Shown piece by piece: positions 7,066 through 15,037 of a DNA stretch of 64,000 bases. The notes below the pieces were generated by a model, which was not told the origin of the DNA, ran no database searches, and saw nothing but the letters and a program-made list of their open reading frames with translations. Each line of letters starts with the position of its first letter. Position 1 is the first letter of the stretch. Source of the DNA: an uncultured Bacteroidia bacterium (GTDB taxonomy: Bacteria; Bacteroidota; Bacteroidia; Bacteroidales; F082); contig CADCIH010000001.1 in NCBI GenBank assembly GCA_902801465.1, positions 124,001 through 188,000 of the forward strand, read 5' to 3'. The position numbers and the translations under genes are program-made.

Positions 7066-7977
7066 ATGAAAGCAAGAATTACACTAATGGTTTTGATGCT
7101 TACGGCTGGAATATGCCAGGCGCAGATTGACTCGCTGTACCAAGCCCAACAGCATAAAATAGAAGTATTGGAACGGGAAACTCGTTCGTTGAAAAATGAC
7201 GTGTCGTATTTGACACGCCAGATGAACACGCTTCAAGCGCAGATGAACAACCTTTCAAGAGAGGTTGGCCAAAAGATTGAAGGCCAACAAATGGCTTTAG
7301 ATGGTATCAGCAACGAAGTGAATGCAAATACTGAAAGCATTGCAAATACCTCGGCTGCTTTGGGAGAGCGCATCGAACAGACTAATGGAAAGACGGATGT
7401 CGTAGCCAGCAGCCTTCGAGGGAGAACCATAGGAGGCATTATTGTAGCGTTGGCCTTGCTCATCTTATCAGTACTGGTCTATTTGCTGTTGCGCAAACGC
7501 ATCAGCAAAGGTGACTCTGCCATTGAGGAAATTGAGCAGACGCAAAAACGGCTGCAAGAAGAAAGCGTGAAACTTGACAGCAAGCTTGTTGAATTGCTTG
7601 AAGGACAAATGAAGGTGGCTGAGAATAAGCCAGTCAGTGCAAGCAGCACTCCTGATCATGCACTTGCATTGAAGGTGGCCGATGAGATAACACGCATAGA
7701 AACCAATCTTTCGAGAATGGATGCCTCAATTAGAGGCTACAAACAACTGATGGCTTCCGTGAAGCGCATCAAGGACAACTTCATGGCCAATGGCTATGAG
7801 TTGGTTGAAATGCTGGGGAAACCATATAATGAAGGTATGAGAGTCAATGCGGATTTCGTCATTGACGAAGATCTTGAAGAAGGAAAGAGAGTCATCACAA
7901 CGGTTACCAAACCGCAAGTAAACTATAACGGGGAAATGATTCAGAAAGCAACAATTACCGTATCACAAAACATTTGA
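7066..7977 (+). CDS. membrane protein with GrpE-like C-terminal domain
   Basis: 303 residues: signal peptide (MKARITLMVLMLTAGICQA), coiled coil (20-118, outside the cytoplasm), one transmembrane helix (121-143), a second coiled coil (about 148-240), and a C-terminal domain (241-303). The C-terminal domain follows the pattern of the GrpE beta domain: GYELVEMLGKPYNEGMRV, an acidic stretch VIDEDLEEGKRVI, then YNGEMIQKATITVSQ. This corresponds to the GrpE features of a V-x-V-I start, P-x-DPN, ED-x-x-PG-x-V and the final GY-x-x-NG-x-x-x-RPA-x-V-x-V. GrpE is the nucleotide exchange factor of DnaK and dimerises through a long coiled coil. Its position directly before an hsp70 gene supports the reading. 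A GrpE fused to a transmembrane sensor-like region is unusual. The assignment is by eye only. Confidence 0.7.
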   Translation: MKARITLMVLMLTAGICQAQIDSLYQAQQHKIEVLERETRSLKNDVSYLTRQMNTLQAQMNNLSREVGQKIEGQQMALDGISNEVNANTESIANTSAALGERIEQTNGKTDVVASSLRGRTIGGIIVALALLILSVLVYLLLRKRISKGDSAIEEIEQTQKRLQEESVKLDSKLVELLEGQMKVAENKPVSASSTPDHALALKVADEITRIETNLSRMDASIRGYKQLMASVKRIKDNFMANGYELVEMLGKPYNEGMRVNADFVIDEDLEEGKRVITTVTKPQVNYNGEMIQKATITVSQNI

Positions 7978-7994
7978 AATAATTAGCAACAACT

Positions 7995-10475
7995 ATGAAT
8001 AGATTAAAAATTGATTATGGCATTGACTTAGGAACCACAAACTCTGCCATCTGCCGAATGGACAAAGGCAATGTAAGTGTAATGAAAATTGAAGTTACGG
8101 ACGAGACCATGCCTTCGTGCGTGTATTTCAACAAGAAAAAAAGCATCATTGTTGGCCGACAAGCCTACAACACAATGAAGTCAGACAAGCGTCGAGCAAC
8201 AAAAAAGTGGGATGCAGGCGAAAGCAACACTTTCATTGAGTTTAAAAGAACAATGGGAACCACTACAGAGTATAATAGTTCAAACATGGGGCGCAGTTAT
8301 TCCTCAGAAGAACTTTCTGCTGAGGTTTTGAAGGCATTGAAGTCGTTTGTTCAGGATGACGAAGTGCGTTCGGCCATCATTACAGTTCCAGCAAAGTTTA
8401 CACAGAACCAAAAGGATGCCACTATGCGGGCAGCAAAATTGGCAGGATTTGAGCATTGTGAATTGCTTCAGGAGCCTATTGCCGCATCGATGGCTTACGG
8501 GCTTTCCTCCGAAGAGAAAGACGGCCTCTGGTTGGTGTTTGACTTTGGCGGCGGCACATTTGATGCAGCTTTGGTGAAGAGCGAAGACGGCATCATGAAG
8601 GTGTTTGATACCGAAGGTGATAATTACCTGGGCGGTAAGAACCTTGACGAAGCCATAGTTGACGAAGTGATTATTCCTTATCTGCAAGAGCATTATGTTA
8701 TTGATGAAATTCTTGCCGACGACAAAAAGAAAAAGGTGCTTCGCGATGCCATGAAGACATACGCAGAAGATTTGAAAAACAATCTTTCCTTCAAAGCCTC
8801 GGAAGATGTGATCTCCAACCTGGGTGATTTGGGTGAAGATGACGAAGGAGAGGAAATTGAACTTGATTTCAGCCTAACGCAAGAAGAGCTGGAAAAAGTT
8901 ATTTCCCCGATTTTCCAAAGAGCCGTTGACATTTGCATAAAACTATTGGAGAGAAACAATCTGAGTGGAAACCAACTAACGAAAGTGATTTTGGTAGGTG
9001 GCCCTACTCACTCGCCAGTCATTAGGAGGATGCTCAAAGAACAAATTACGCCTAAGGTGGACACTAGCATTGATCCAATGACTGTTGTGGCCACAGGTGC
9101 TGCCTTATACGCTTCGACGATTGACAATAAAGCTGAGGTGAAAACCGAAGTAGGAACGGTGAAACTGAATGTGCAATATGAAGCCACTTCCGTTGAAACG
9201 ACAGAATTTGTGACGGTGAAACTTGACAGCAAAGAATATGACAAAGTCTTTGTTGAGTTGACCAGAGGTGACAAGGCGTGGTCGAGCGGAAGAAAGGAAA
9301 TCAACGCCATCGGCGATGTCATCGATGTGGATTTGTTAGAGGGCAGGTCTAACGCCTTTATCATTTCAGCGTATGACCAACAAGGAAACAGTTTGCCTTG
9401 TTTCCCGAATGAAATCACTATCATTCAGGGCACAAAAGTTGGAAATGCACCTCTTGCTTATAATGTTGGCATGGAGGTTTGGAGTGACAACAAGCAAATG
9501 GGCGTTTTCCGACATTTCAATGGATTGGAAAAGAACAAGCCATTACCAGCAGTTGGAACGATAAATGGACTGAAAACCACATCTGCACTTCGTCCTGGCA
9601 ACGCCAATGACTTCATCCAGATACCTATTTATGAAGCGGAGTATGATAGTGATGGAGAAAGAGCTACTCTATTCAACCATACTTACACCTTGCTTATCAC
9701 CGGAGAGAATGTGCCACAACTGATTCCCGAAGGGAGTGATGTGGACCTGACTTTGAAATGTGCTGATTCGGGTTGGGAACTTTCTGTGTACTTCCCGAGC
9801 ATAGACTACACAGAAGAATTGAATGTGCCAAAAGATACTAAACAGGATGTCACCGAAGATTATTTAAGGAATGAGATATTGAAGGGACAAAGCACCATTG
9901 CCAAGCTGCGGAAAGACGGTGGTGATGTTAGCGATGCCGAAGAGGCGCTTGATGCAGTCAAAAAAGAGCTTGACAATGGCTCAGAAAAACACCAAGTGTT
10001 GACGCATCTGCGTGAAGCATTGCGCAAGGTTGACCAATGTGCTGCTAAAGCTGAATGGCCTACCACGGAAAAGAAACTTCGCGCTGCCATGAAAATGCTT
10101 GAAGATGACAATGCGAAGTATGGTAATCCTCAAGCTACAAAGCAGGTGGAAGAGATACGCAAACAAGTGAATGCTGTTTTGTTATCCAAAAACATTCCTC
10201 TGGCCAATGATTTGCTTGATGCCATGCATAGCTTGAATTTCCAGATAGCAAGAGTTGAATACTATGTAGCATGGATTGTGGATTGGAATGAAAGGTTTGA
10301 TGTAATCAACTGGAAGGACAAAACAAGAGCAAGACAACTTGTAAACCAAGGCATGGCGAAGATTATCGCATCTACTAATGCAAATGCTTTACAACCTATT
10401 GTGAGCGAGCTTATCAACTTGTTGCCACCATACGATGTGCCTGCTGGAGCAGGAGGATTGTTAGGAGCTAACTAA
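7995..10475 (+). CDS. Hsp70-family protein (DnaK-like, divergent)
   Basis: 826 residues. The Hsp70 ATPase domain has its nucleotide-binding motifs: phosphate 1 IDLGTTNS (10-17), EPIAASMAYG (160-169), phosphate 2 DFGGGTFD (183-190) and the adenosine motif GGPTHSPV (335-342). The part after about residue 390 is longer than in DnaK (about 640 residues total). It keeps a beta-sandwich-like substrate-binding region and a helical lid, and it lacks the charged DnaK C-terminal tail. It is therefore a specialised paralogue, not the housekeeping dnaK. It lies between the GrpE-like and the repeat-bearing membrane proteins, with 11-17 nt gaps, and is the predicted chaperone engine of the operon. Confidence 0.9.
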   Translation: MNRLKIDYGIDLGTTNSAICRMDKGNVSVMKIEVTDETMPSCVYFNKKKSIIVGRQAYNTMKSDKRRATKKWDAGESNTFIEFKRTMGTTTEYNSSNMGRSYSSEELSAEVLKALKSFVQDDEVRSAIITVPAKFTQNQKDATMRAAKLAGFEHCELLQEPIAASMAYGLSSEEKDGLWLVFDFGGGTFDAALVKSEDGIMKVFDTEGDNYLGGKNLDEAIVDEVIIPYLQEHYVIDEILADDKKKKVLRDAMKTYAEDLKNNLSFKASEDVISNLGDLGEDDEGEEIELDFSLTQEELEKVISPIFQRAVDICIKLLERNNLSGNQLTKVILVGGPTHSPVIRRMLKEQITPKVDTSIDPMTVVATGAALYASTIDNKAEVKTEVGTVKLNVQYEATSVETTEFVTVKLDSKEYDKVFVELTRGDKAWSSGRKEINAIGDVIDVDLLEGRSNAFIISAYDQQGNSLPCFPNEITIIQGTKVGNAPLAYNVGMEVWSDNKQMGVFRHFNGLEKNKPLPAVGTINGLKTTSALRPGNANDFIQIPIYEAEYDSDGERATLFNHTYTLLITGENVPQLIPEGSDVDLTLKCADSGWELSVYFPSIDYTEELNVPKDTKQDVTEDYLRNEILKGQSTIAKLRKDGGDVSDAEEALDAVKKELDNGSEKHQVLTHLREALRKVDQCAAKAEWPTTEKKLRAAMKMLEDDNAKYGNPQATKQVEEIRKQVNAVLLSKNIPLANDLLDAMHSLNFQIARVEYYVAWIVDWNERFDVINWKDKTRARQLVNQGMAKIIASTNANALQPIVSELINLLPPYDVPAGAGGLLGAN

Positions 10476-10486
10476 TCGCTGGTATC

Positions 10487-11641
10487 ATGGATAACAAAGG
10501 GCTGAAAATACTTGTTGTTGTCTTGGCAGTAGTGTTTGCGGGCTGTATTGCTATTGCAATTATCTATAAGGACGACATGGATTTCAAAAAAGCAAAAAAG
10601 GCAGGCACCAAAGAGGCATATGCTGCTTTTGTTGAAAAGCATCCTGATAGTGAGTTTTTTGGAGCTGCGAAACGAAGTTTGGATTCAATAGAATCTATTG
10701 AGTTGAAAAACAAGATAGAGGATGAATACCAACGCATTAAGAAAGACCCATCGTTGGAGGATGTGAAACAGTTTATTGCAAGCTATCCAGATAGTGACCA
10801 TTCAAGCGAGTTTCGCCAGATGATTGAAGAATGGGACAATCATGTTTATGAAGAGTTAACTTCTAAATATGATGCGTCATTGGCTTCTTATTATCTACTT
10901 AATCTCCCTGAGGGAAAACACGTTGAAGAGATCAGGAGGCTTAAAATCATCAATGAAGAAGAAGATGTTTATAAGAATGCCATAAGCAAGAACACCATTG
11001 CGGCCTACCAAGATTATATCGATACTTACCCGAAGGGAAAGCATTTGTCAGAGATAAAGTCAAAATTAGCATTAGCGCAAGAACAGGATGCTTATAACAA
11101 TGCAAAAAATCTTGGTCAGGCTTACGCTTACCGTGATTATCTCAATAGATTCCCTAATGGAAAGCATAAAGCTGAAATCAGGGGATTGCTTGATGAAATC
11201 GAAGATTACGATAGGTATAAAGACAATTCTCTTGCCAATGGTGCGCAGCCCTATTCAGCATACTATGGTACGAACAAATCATGTCAGTACTATGGTTGCT
11301 CGGAGATTTGCGTTAAGGCACCGTATTCTTCAGACGTTTTGGTGTTGATTAAGAAAGACAATTCCAACGGAAAGGTAGTAAGGCATGGGTATGTGAAAGG
11401 AGGTTCGCAGGTGTGCTTTGAAGTGCCAGATGGAAGGTATCAGGTGTTTTTCTATTATGGAAAAGGCTGGTATCCGAAAAAGCAGATGCAAGGCGGTGTG
11501 AAAGGAGGTTTTTTGAGGGATGAACTTTTCTCTAAAGACAACCCTCAATATCTTGATGGGCAAATACTAACATACGAATTGATTTTGCAGCAGAATGGTA
11601 ATTTCTCGACAAAACCAAGTAGTGAATCTGAAATGTTCTAA
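10487..11641 (+). CDS. membrane-anchored repeat protein
   Basis: 384 residues. One N-terminal transmembrane segment (about 5-26, LKILVVVLAVVFAGCIAIAI) is followed by four to five helical repeats of the YxxYLxxxPxGKHxxEI type (AFVEKHPDSEFFGAA, FIASYPDSDHSSEF, YIDTYPKGKHLSEI, YLNRFPNGKHKAEI). A C-terminal beta-rich domain (about 260-384) contains several cysteines (CQYYGCSEIC). The same repeat type occurs in the C-terminal third of the second J-like protein, so the two may bind the same partner or each other. The function of the end domain is not recognised. Confidence 0.7.
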   Translation: MDNKGLKILVVVLAVVFAGCIAIAIIYKDDMDFKKAKKAGTKEAYAAFVEKHPDSEFFGAAKRSLDSIESIELKNKIEDEYQRIKKDPSLEDVKQFIASYPDSDHSSEFRQMIEEWDNHVYEELTSKYDASLASYYLLNLPEGKHVEEIRRLKIINEEEDVYKNAISKNTIAAYQDYIDTYPKGKHLSEIKSKLALAQEQDAYNNAKNLGQAYAYRDYLNRFPNGKHKAEIRGLLDEIEDYDRYKDNSLANGAQPYSAYYGTNKSCQYYGCSEICVKAPYSSDVLVLIKKDNSNGKVVRHGYVKGGSQVCFEVPDGRYQVFFYYGKGWYPKKQMQGGVKGGFLRDELFSKDNPQYLDGQILTYELILQQNGNFSTKPSSESEMF

Positions 11642-11653
11642 AAACAAAGCAAT

Positions 11654-12631
11654 ATGGATAGTTTAGCTGAAATGGTAAAGCAACAACTTGCGCAAAGACT
11701 TGAAGACATTAAAAACGGAAAATCTTTTTTTGGAAAAATACCAGATAATATCGGGGAATTGATGTATTGCGACACAACCGCGAGTGAATTTGGTCCGTAT
11801 GATTCCAAAGAAAAAACCAGAAGAACACTATTAGGAACACTTATACCCATAGTGCTTGCTGCGCTATGTTATTTAATATCAGTTGGATTTGGAATTTTTG
11901 CCACAGTAGTTGCCTTAATAGTGATGTTTTTTGTTTTGAGGAACACATACGTGTTCAAGGGGAAAGACATGTTTGTCGGTACAGAAGGTTATGCAGTGTA
12001 TTCTTTTGAAAAAGGTAGAAAAAACATCGTCGAAGAAAAAGTCCATCGATTTGAAGATCTTACAGATTTAATAGCCGAAGGTACACAAATCAGGTCAGGA
12101 GCAATAGGCTTTTGGGGGTTGGTAACCATTTATAAAGGGACATATCAAGGCACTAAGTTTGCATACGTATTCTATAAACAAAACGGTGATAGTTTAACAT
12201 TTGTCGACGGTGTTCAAGGCGAGTATAATCAGGAAAATGTTGAGGATAAAGCCGAGGTTGTCAATGAAGATTTTAGATTTTGGACTTGTATTGAACAGAT
12301 GTGGAGTAGGTATAAGATGAAAGAATACGAAGAGCAGTTCCAAAATGGAAGCGATACCATACCATTTACTTTAGTAATAAATGAATCGTTCTTCCCTGGT
12401 TATATTCGATTAGGTTTGGGTAAAATCATCATTGCTGATAGAGAATATAATTCTGAGACATTGAAAAACATTGGTTTTAGTAATGGGTCTCTTATTGTTG
12501 AGCATGTCAACCATACGAGAAAGCTGTTTGGTTTAATACAAAAAGGAAACCAAGAGGAGATACCTTTGAATTCGATTTCCAACAGAGCAGTGTTCCTGGA
12601 ACTGTTAGGTAGGATAATAAAAATAGAATAA
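11654..12631 (+). CDS. two-TM hypothetical membrane protein
   Basis: 325 residues. A short N-terminal helical segment precedes a hydrophobic hairpin at about 56-96 (LIPIVLAALCYLISVG and FATVVALIVMFFVL), which is probably two transmembrane helices. A cytoplasmic, beta-rich remainder follows, with PH-like alternating strands (FVGTEGYAVYSFEKGRK, FVDGVQGEY). It ends one nucleotide before the kinase/AAA+ gene, suggesting translational coupling. I cannot place it in a family. Confidence 0.65.
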   Translation: MDSLAEMVKQQLAQRLEDIKNGKSFFGKIPDNIGELMYCDTTASEFGPYDSKEKTRRTLLGTLIPIVLAALCYLISVGFGIFATVVALIVMFFVLRNTYVFKGKDMFVGTEGYAVYSFEKGRKNIVEEKVHRFEDLTDLIAEGTQIRSGAIGFWGLVTIYKGTYQGTKFAYVFYKQNGDSLTFVDGVQGEYNQENVEDKAEVVNEDFRFWTCIEQMWSRYKMKEYEEQFQNGSDTIPFTLVINESFFPGYIRLGLGKIIIADREYNSETLKNIGFSNGSLIVEHVNHTRKLFGLIQKGNQEEIPLNSISNRAVFLELLGRIIKIE

Positions 12632-12632
12632 T

Positions 12633-14402
12633 ATGGCTCAATTTGTGTTTGACAAAAAACAAAAGATAGGCACATACGTTGTCCTTTTCCCAATAAATCA
12701 AGGAACCTATGCGGAAACATATAGGGTGAAAGGTGCAGATGGTAAGCTTCGCTTTCTGAAGCTCATCAACAAGGCAAAGCTACAACCATCACAAATGGAT
12801 GGGGATGGTAGGATTGTTGAAATAGAAATCAGCAAGCTACTGAAGCACCATAACATTTGTAGTTTCGTTGAAGATGGCGAACTGGTGAATAGAGGACAAC
12901 TATACGCTTATTTCGTTACGGAGTTTGTCAGTGGTGAAACCGTTGCTCAGCGAGTGACGAGGGAGCAGCGTTGCAGTGTGTATGATGCCAAACAGATTGC
13001 CTTGGCTGTGTTGGATGCGTTGAAGTATCTGCACACAATGTCGACCCCTATTCTTCATAATGAAGTGACCATTCAGAATTTAATGCTTGACCTCAATGGA
13101 GAGCTGAAAGACTTGAAATTGATTGATTTTGGTCATGCGCAATTTTTGGATCATGCAGGAACGCGACCAAAGGGTAGCGACTGGAATCCCTTCTATTTAG
13201 CACCAGAACGTTTTAATGGCGTTTCGTGTGTGCAATCTGATTTGTATGCCGTTGGCTGCATGTTGTATCACCTTTTGTTTGGCGTTACTCCTTGGTATGT
13301 GGATTTGTCGCGCTTCGATGCAGCACATGTTATTGATGCCATCTTGGATGAGCGACAAAAGCCACTGAAGATGCTCAACATGGATTTGTATGGGCTGGAC
13401 GAGCAGCTTATCAATACCATTGTAAAAGCCACATCACAAGACATAGACCAACGATTCCAGACCGCAGATGAGTTTATCAAGGCCATAAAGGGAGAACTAA
13501 AGGTTGAAGGCCGTCAAGTTGGTGGCAACGCTTCGCCAGCAAAAAAAGCGGCTACTCTAAGGCCACGAGGCAATGGATTTGCCGATGTAGCCGGAATGGA
13601 TGAGTTGAAGGCCAGGATGCGGACAGAAATCATTAAGGTGCTGAAAGACCCAGAACGAGCGAAACAGTTTGGTATCACCATTCCAAACGGCATTTTGCTG
13701 TATGGTCCTCCCGGATGCGGAAAGACATTCTTCGCCCAAAAGCTTGCCGAAGAGATTGGATGCAATTTTATGTATATAAAATGCTCTGACGTTGCTTCTC
13801 CATATATCCATGGTGGCCAAGAGAAGATTGCAGCGGTGTTTAATGAGGCACGAGAAAACGCGCCTACCCTTCTCTTCCTTGACGAGGTTGAAGCAATGAT
13901 AATGGACAGAAGCAAACACAATAATGTCAGCGAGTCGGGCGAAGTTAATGAGTTCTTGGCACAGCTCAACAACTGTGGTGAAGATGGAGTGACCGTTATA
14001 GGAGCGACCAACAAGCCCGATATGATTGATGAGGCCGCGTTGCGATCAGGACGATTGGCCTTGCATTATTACATACCTCAGCCGAGTTTTGAGGCGAGGA
14101 AGCAGCTTTTTGAAATCAATTTGAAAAAGCGTGCCGTTGACTTAGGCATCGATTACGATAAACTGGCCACGATGACCGAAAACTATAGTTGCTCAGACAT
14201 TAAAGAGATTGTGGATAATGCAGGCCGCATCGCTTTTGGAAGCGATAGTGACTGCATTACACAAACCATGCTGGAAACTGCATGTGCTAATCTTAAATCA
14301 CATCTCACGTTGGATGTCATCAGGAAACATGAGGCCATTAGGGATGGATTTGAGAGTGAAGACAAACAACAAGGAAGAACACCGATGGGATTCAAAAAAT
14401 AA
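12633..14402 (+). CDS. protein kinase-like domain fused to AAA+ ATPase
   Basis: 589 residues. Residues 1-285 have a eukaryotic-type kinase fold: a glycine-loop remnant NQGTYAETY, Lys43 in RFLKLI, a degenerate catalytic loop LHNEVTIQN with Glu144 where the catalytic Asp is expected, the metal-binding DFG at 165-167, and an APE-like LAPERF. After a linker, residues about 310-560 are a classical AAA+ module of the FtsH/Cdc48 type: Walker A GPPGCGKT (358-365), Walker B LLFLDEVEA, sensor 1 VIGATNKPD, arginine finger LRSGR, and a helical lid. The kinase half may be a pseudokinase that binds ligand or substrate, while the AAA+ half should be an active unfoldase or remodeller. I know of no well-described family with this fusion. 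Its place in the chaperone-like operon suggests a role in handling clients. Confidence 0.85.
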   Translation: MAQFVFDKKQKIGTYVVLFPINQGTYAETYRVKGADGKLRFLKLINKAKLQPSQMDGDGRIVEIEISKLLKHHNICSFVEDGELVNRGQLYAYFVTEFVSGETVAQRVTREQRCSVYDAKQIALAVLDALKYLHTMSTPILHNEVTIQNLMLDLNGELKDLKLIDFGHAQFLDHAGTRPKGSDWNPFYLAPERFNGVSCVQSDLYAVGCMLYHLLFGVTPWYVDLSRFDAAHVIDAILDERQKPLKMLNMDLYGLDEQLINTIVKATSQDIDQRFQTADEFIKAIKGELKVEGRQVGGNASPAKKAATLRPRGNGFADVAGMDELKARMRTEIIKVLKDPERAKQFGITIPNGILLYGPPGCGKTFFAQKLAEEIGCNFMYIKCSDVASPYIHGGQEKIAAVFNEARENAPTLLFLDEVEAMIMDRSKHNNVSESGEVNEFLAQLNNCGEDGVTVIGATNKPDMIDEAALRSGRLALHYYIPQPSFEARKQLFEINLKKRAVDLGIDYDKLATMTENYSCSDIKEIVDNAGRIAFGSDSDCITQTMLETACANLKSHLTLDVIRKHEAIRDGFESEDKQQGRTPMGFKK

Positions 14403-14407
14403 ACGAT

Positions 14408-14899
14408 ATGGAAACAAATGAACTATATTTGATGACAGCTTTCAGCTGTATGACTTGCGATGGTGAAATTGCTGCTGAAGAATTGGAGCTTGTTAAACAG
14501 TACGCCAATTCTTCAACATTACTGAAGGGTCTTGATGTTGAAGGCAAGCTGAACGAATATGTTGCGAAAATCAATGACCAAGGACAAAGTTTCTTGGCTG
14601 GTTACATCAACACAATAGCCAATACTCAGTTGGGCGAAGAAGAAGAACTGAATCTTGCTAGAATCGCCATCAAAATGATTGAGGCAGACAACAAGATTGA
14701 GTATTCAGAAATCAGTTTCTTCAAGCGTATCAGGAGCAAGCTCAAAGTATCTGACGAGAAGCTTTTGGGCATATTCAAAGATGAAACTTTGTTTGAAAAG
14801 TTTCCTGAAGTGGAGCCAGAGGATTTCTTGCTACCAGACATAATCGTTGATGAAATGGAATGGAATGTTTCATTTCAGAACATTGAGTTGAAAAAATAA
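14408..14899 (+). CDS. TerB-like protein (last gene of operon)
   Basis: 163 residues, all-helical and acidic. The opening (LYLMTAFSCMTCDGEIAAEE) and the repeat of the same theme (IAIKMIEADNKIEYSEISFF) match the TerB/tellurite-resistance fold, which carries two copies of an acidic D/E-G-x-I-xx-x-E metal-site pattern. TerB-like domains occur in membrane-associated stress and phage-conflict operons. It starts 5 nt after the kinase/AAA+ gene. The resemblance is by eye and the exact subfamily is not assigned. Confidence 0.65.
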   Translation: METNELYLMTAFSCMTCDGEIAAEELELVKQYANSSTLLKGLDVEGKLNEYVAKINDQGQSFLAGYINTIANTQLGEEEELNLARIAIKMIEADNKIEYSEISFFKRIRSKLKVSDEKLLGIFKDETLFEKFPEVEPEDFLLPDIIVDEMEWNVSFQNIELKK

Positions 14900-15037
14900 T
14901 TGGAAATAGGCAATACATGCAGCCTTATTAGACTTAAGCAAAGAGCATTAGCCGAATCTTATTACCATGGTTGCTGTTGCCAAACAGCTGTTCCCATAAG
15001 GAAAGGGTCGTTTTACGCCGACAATAAATGAATTGTC

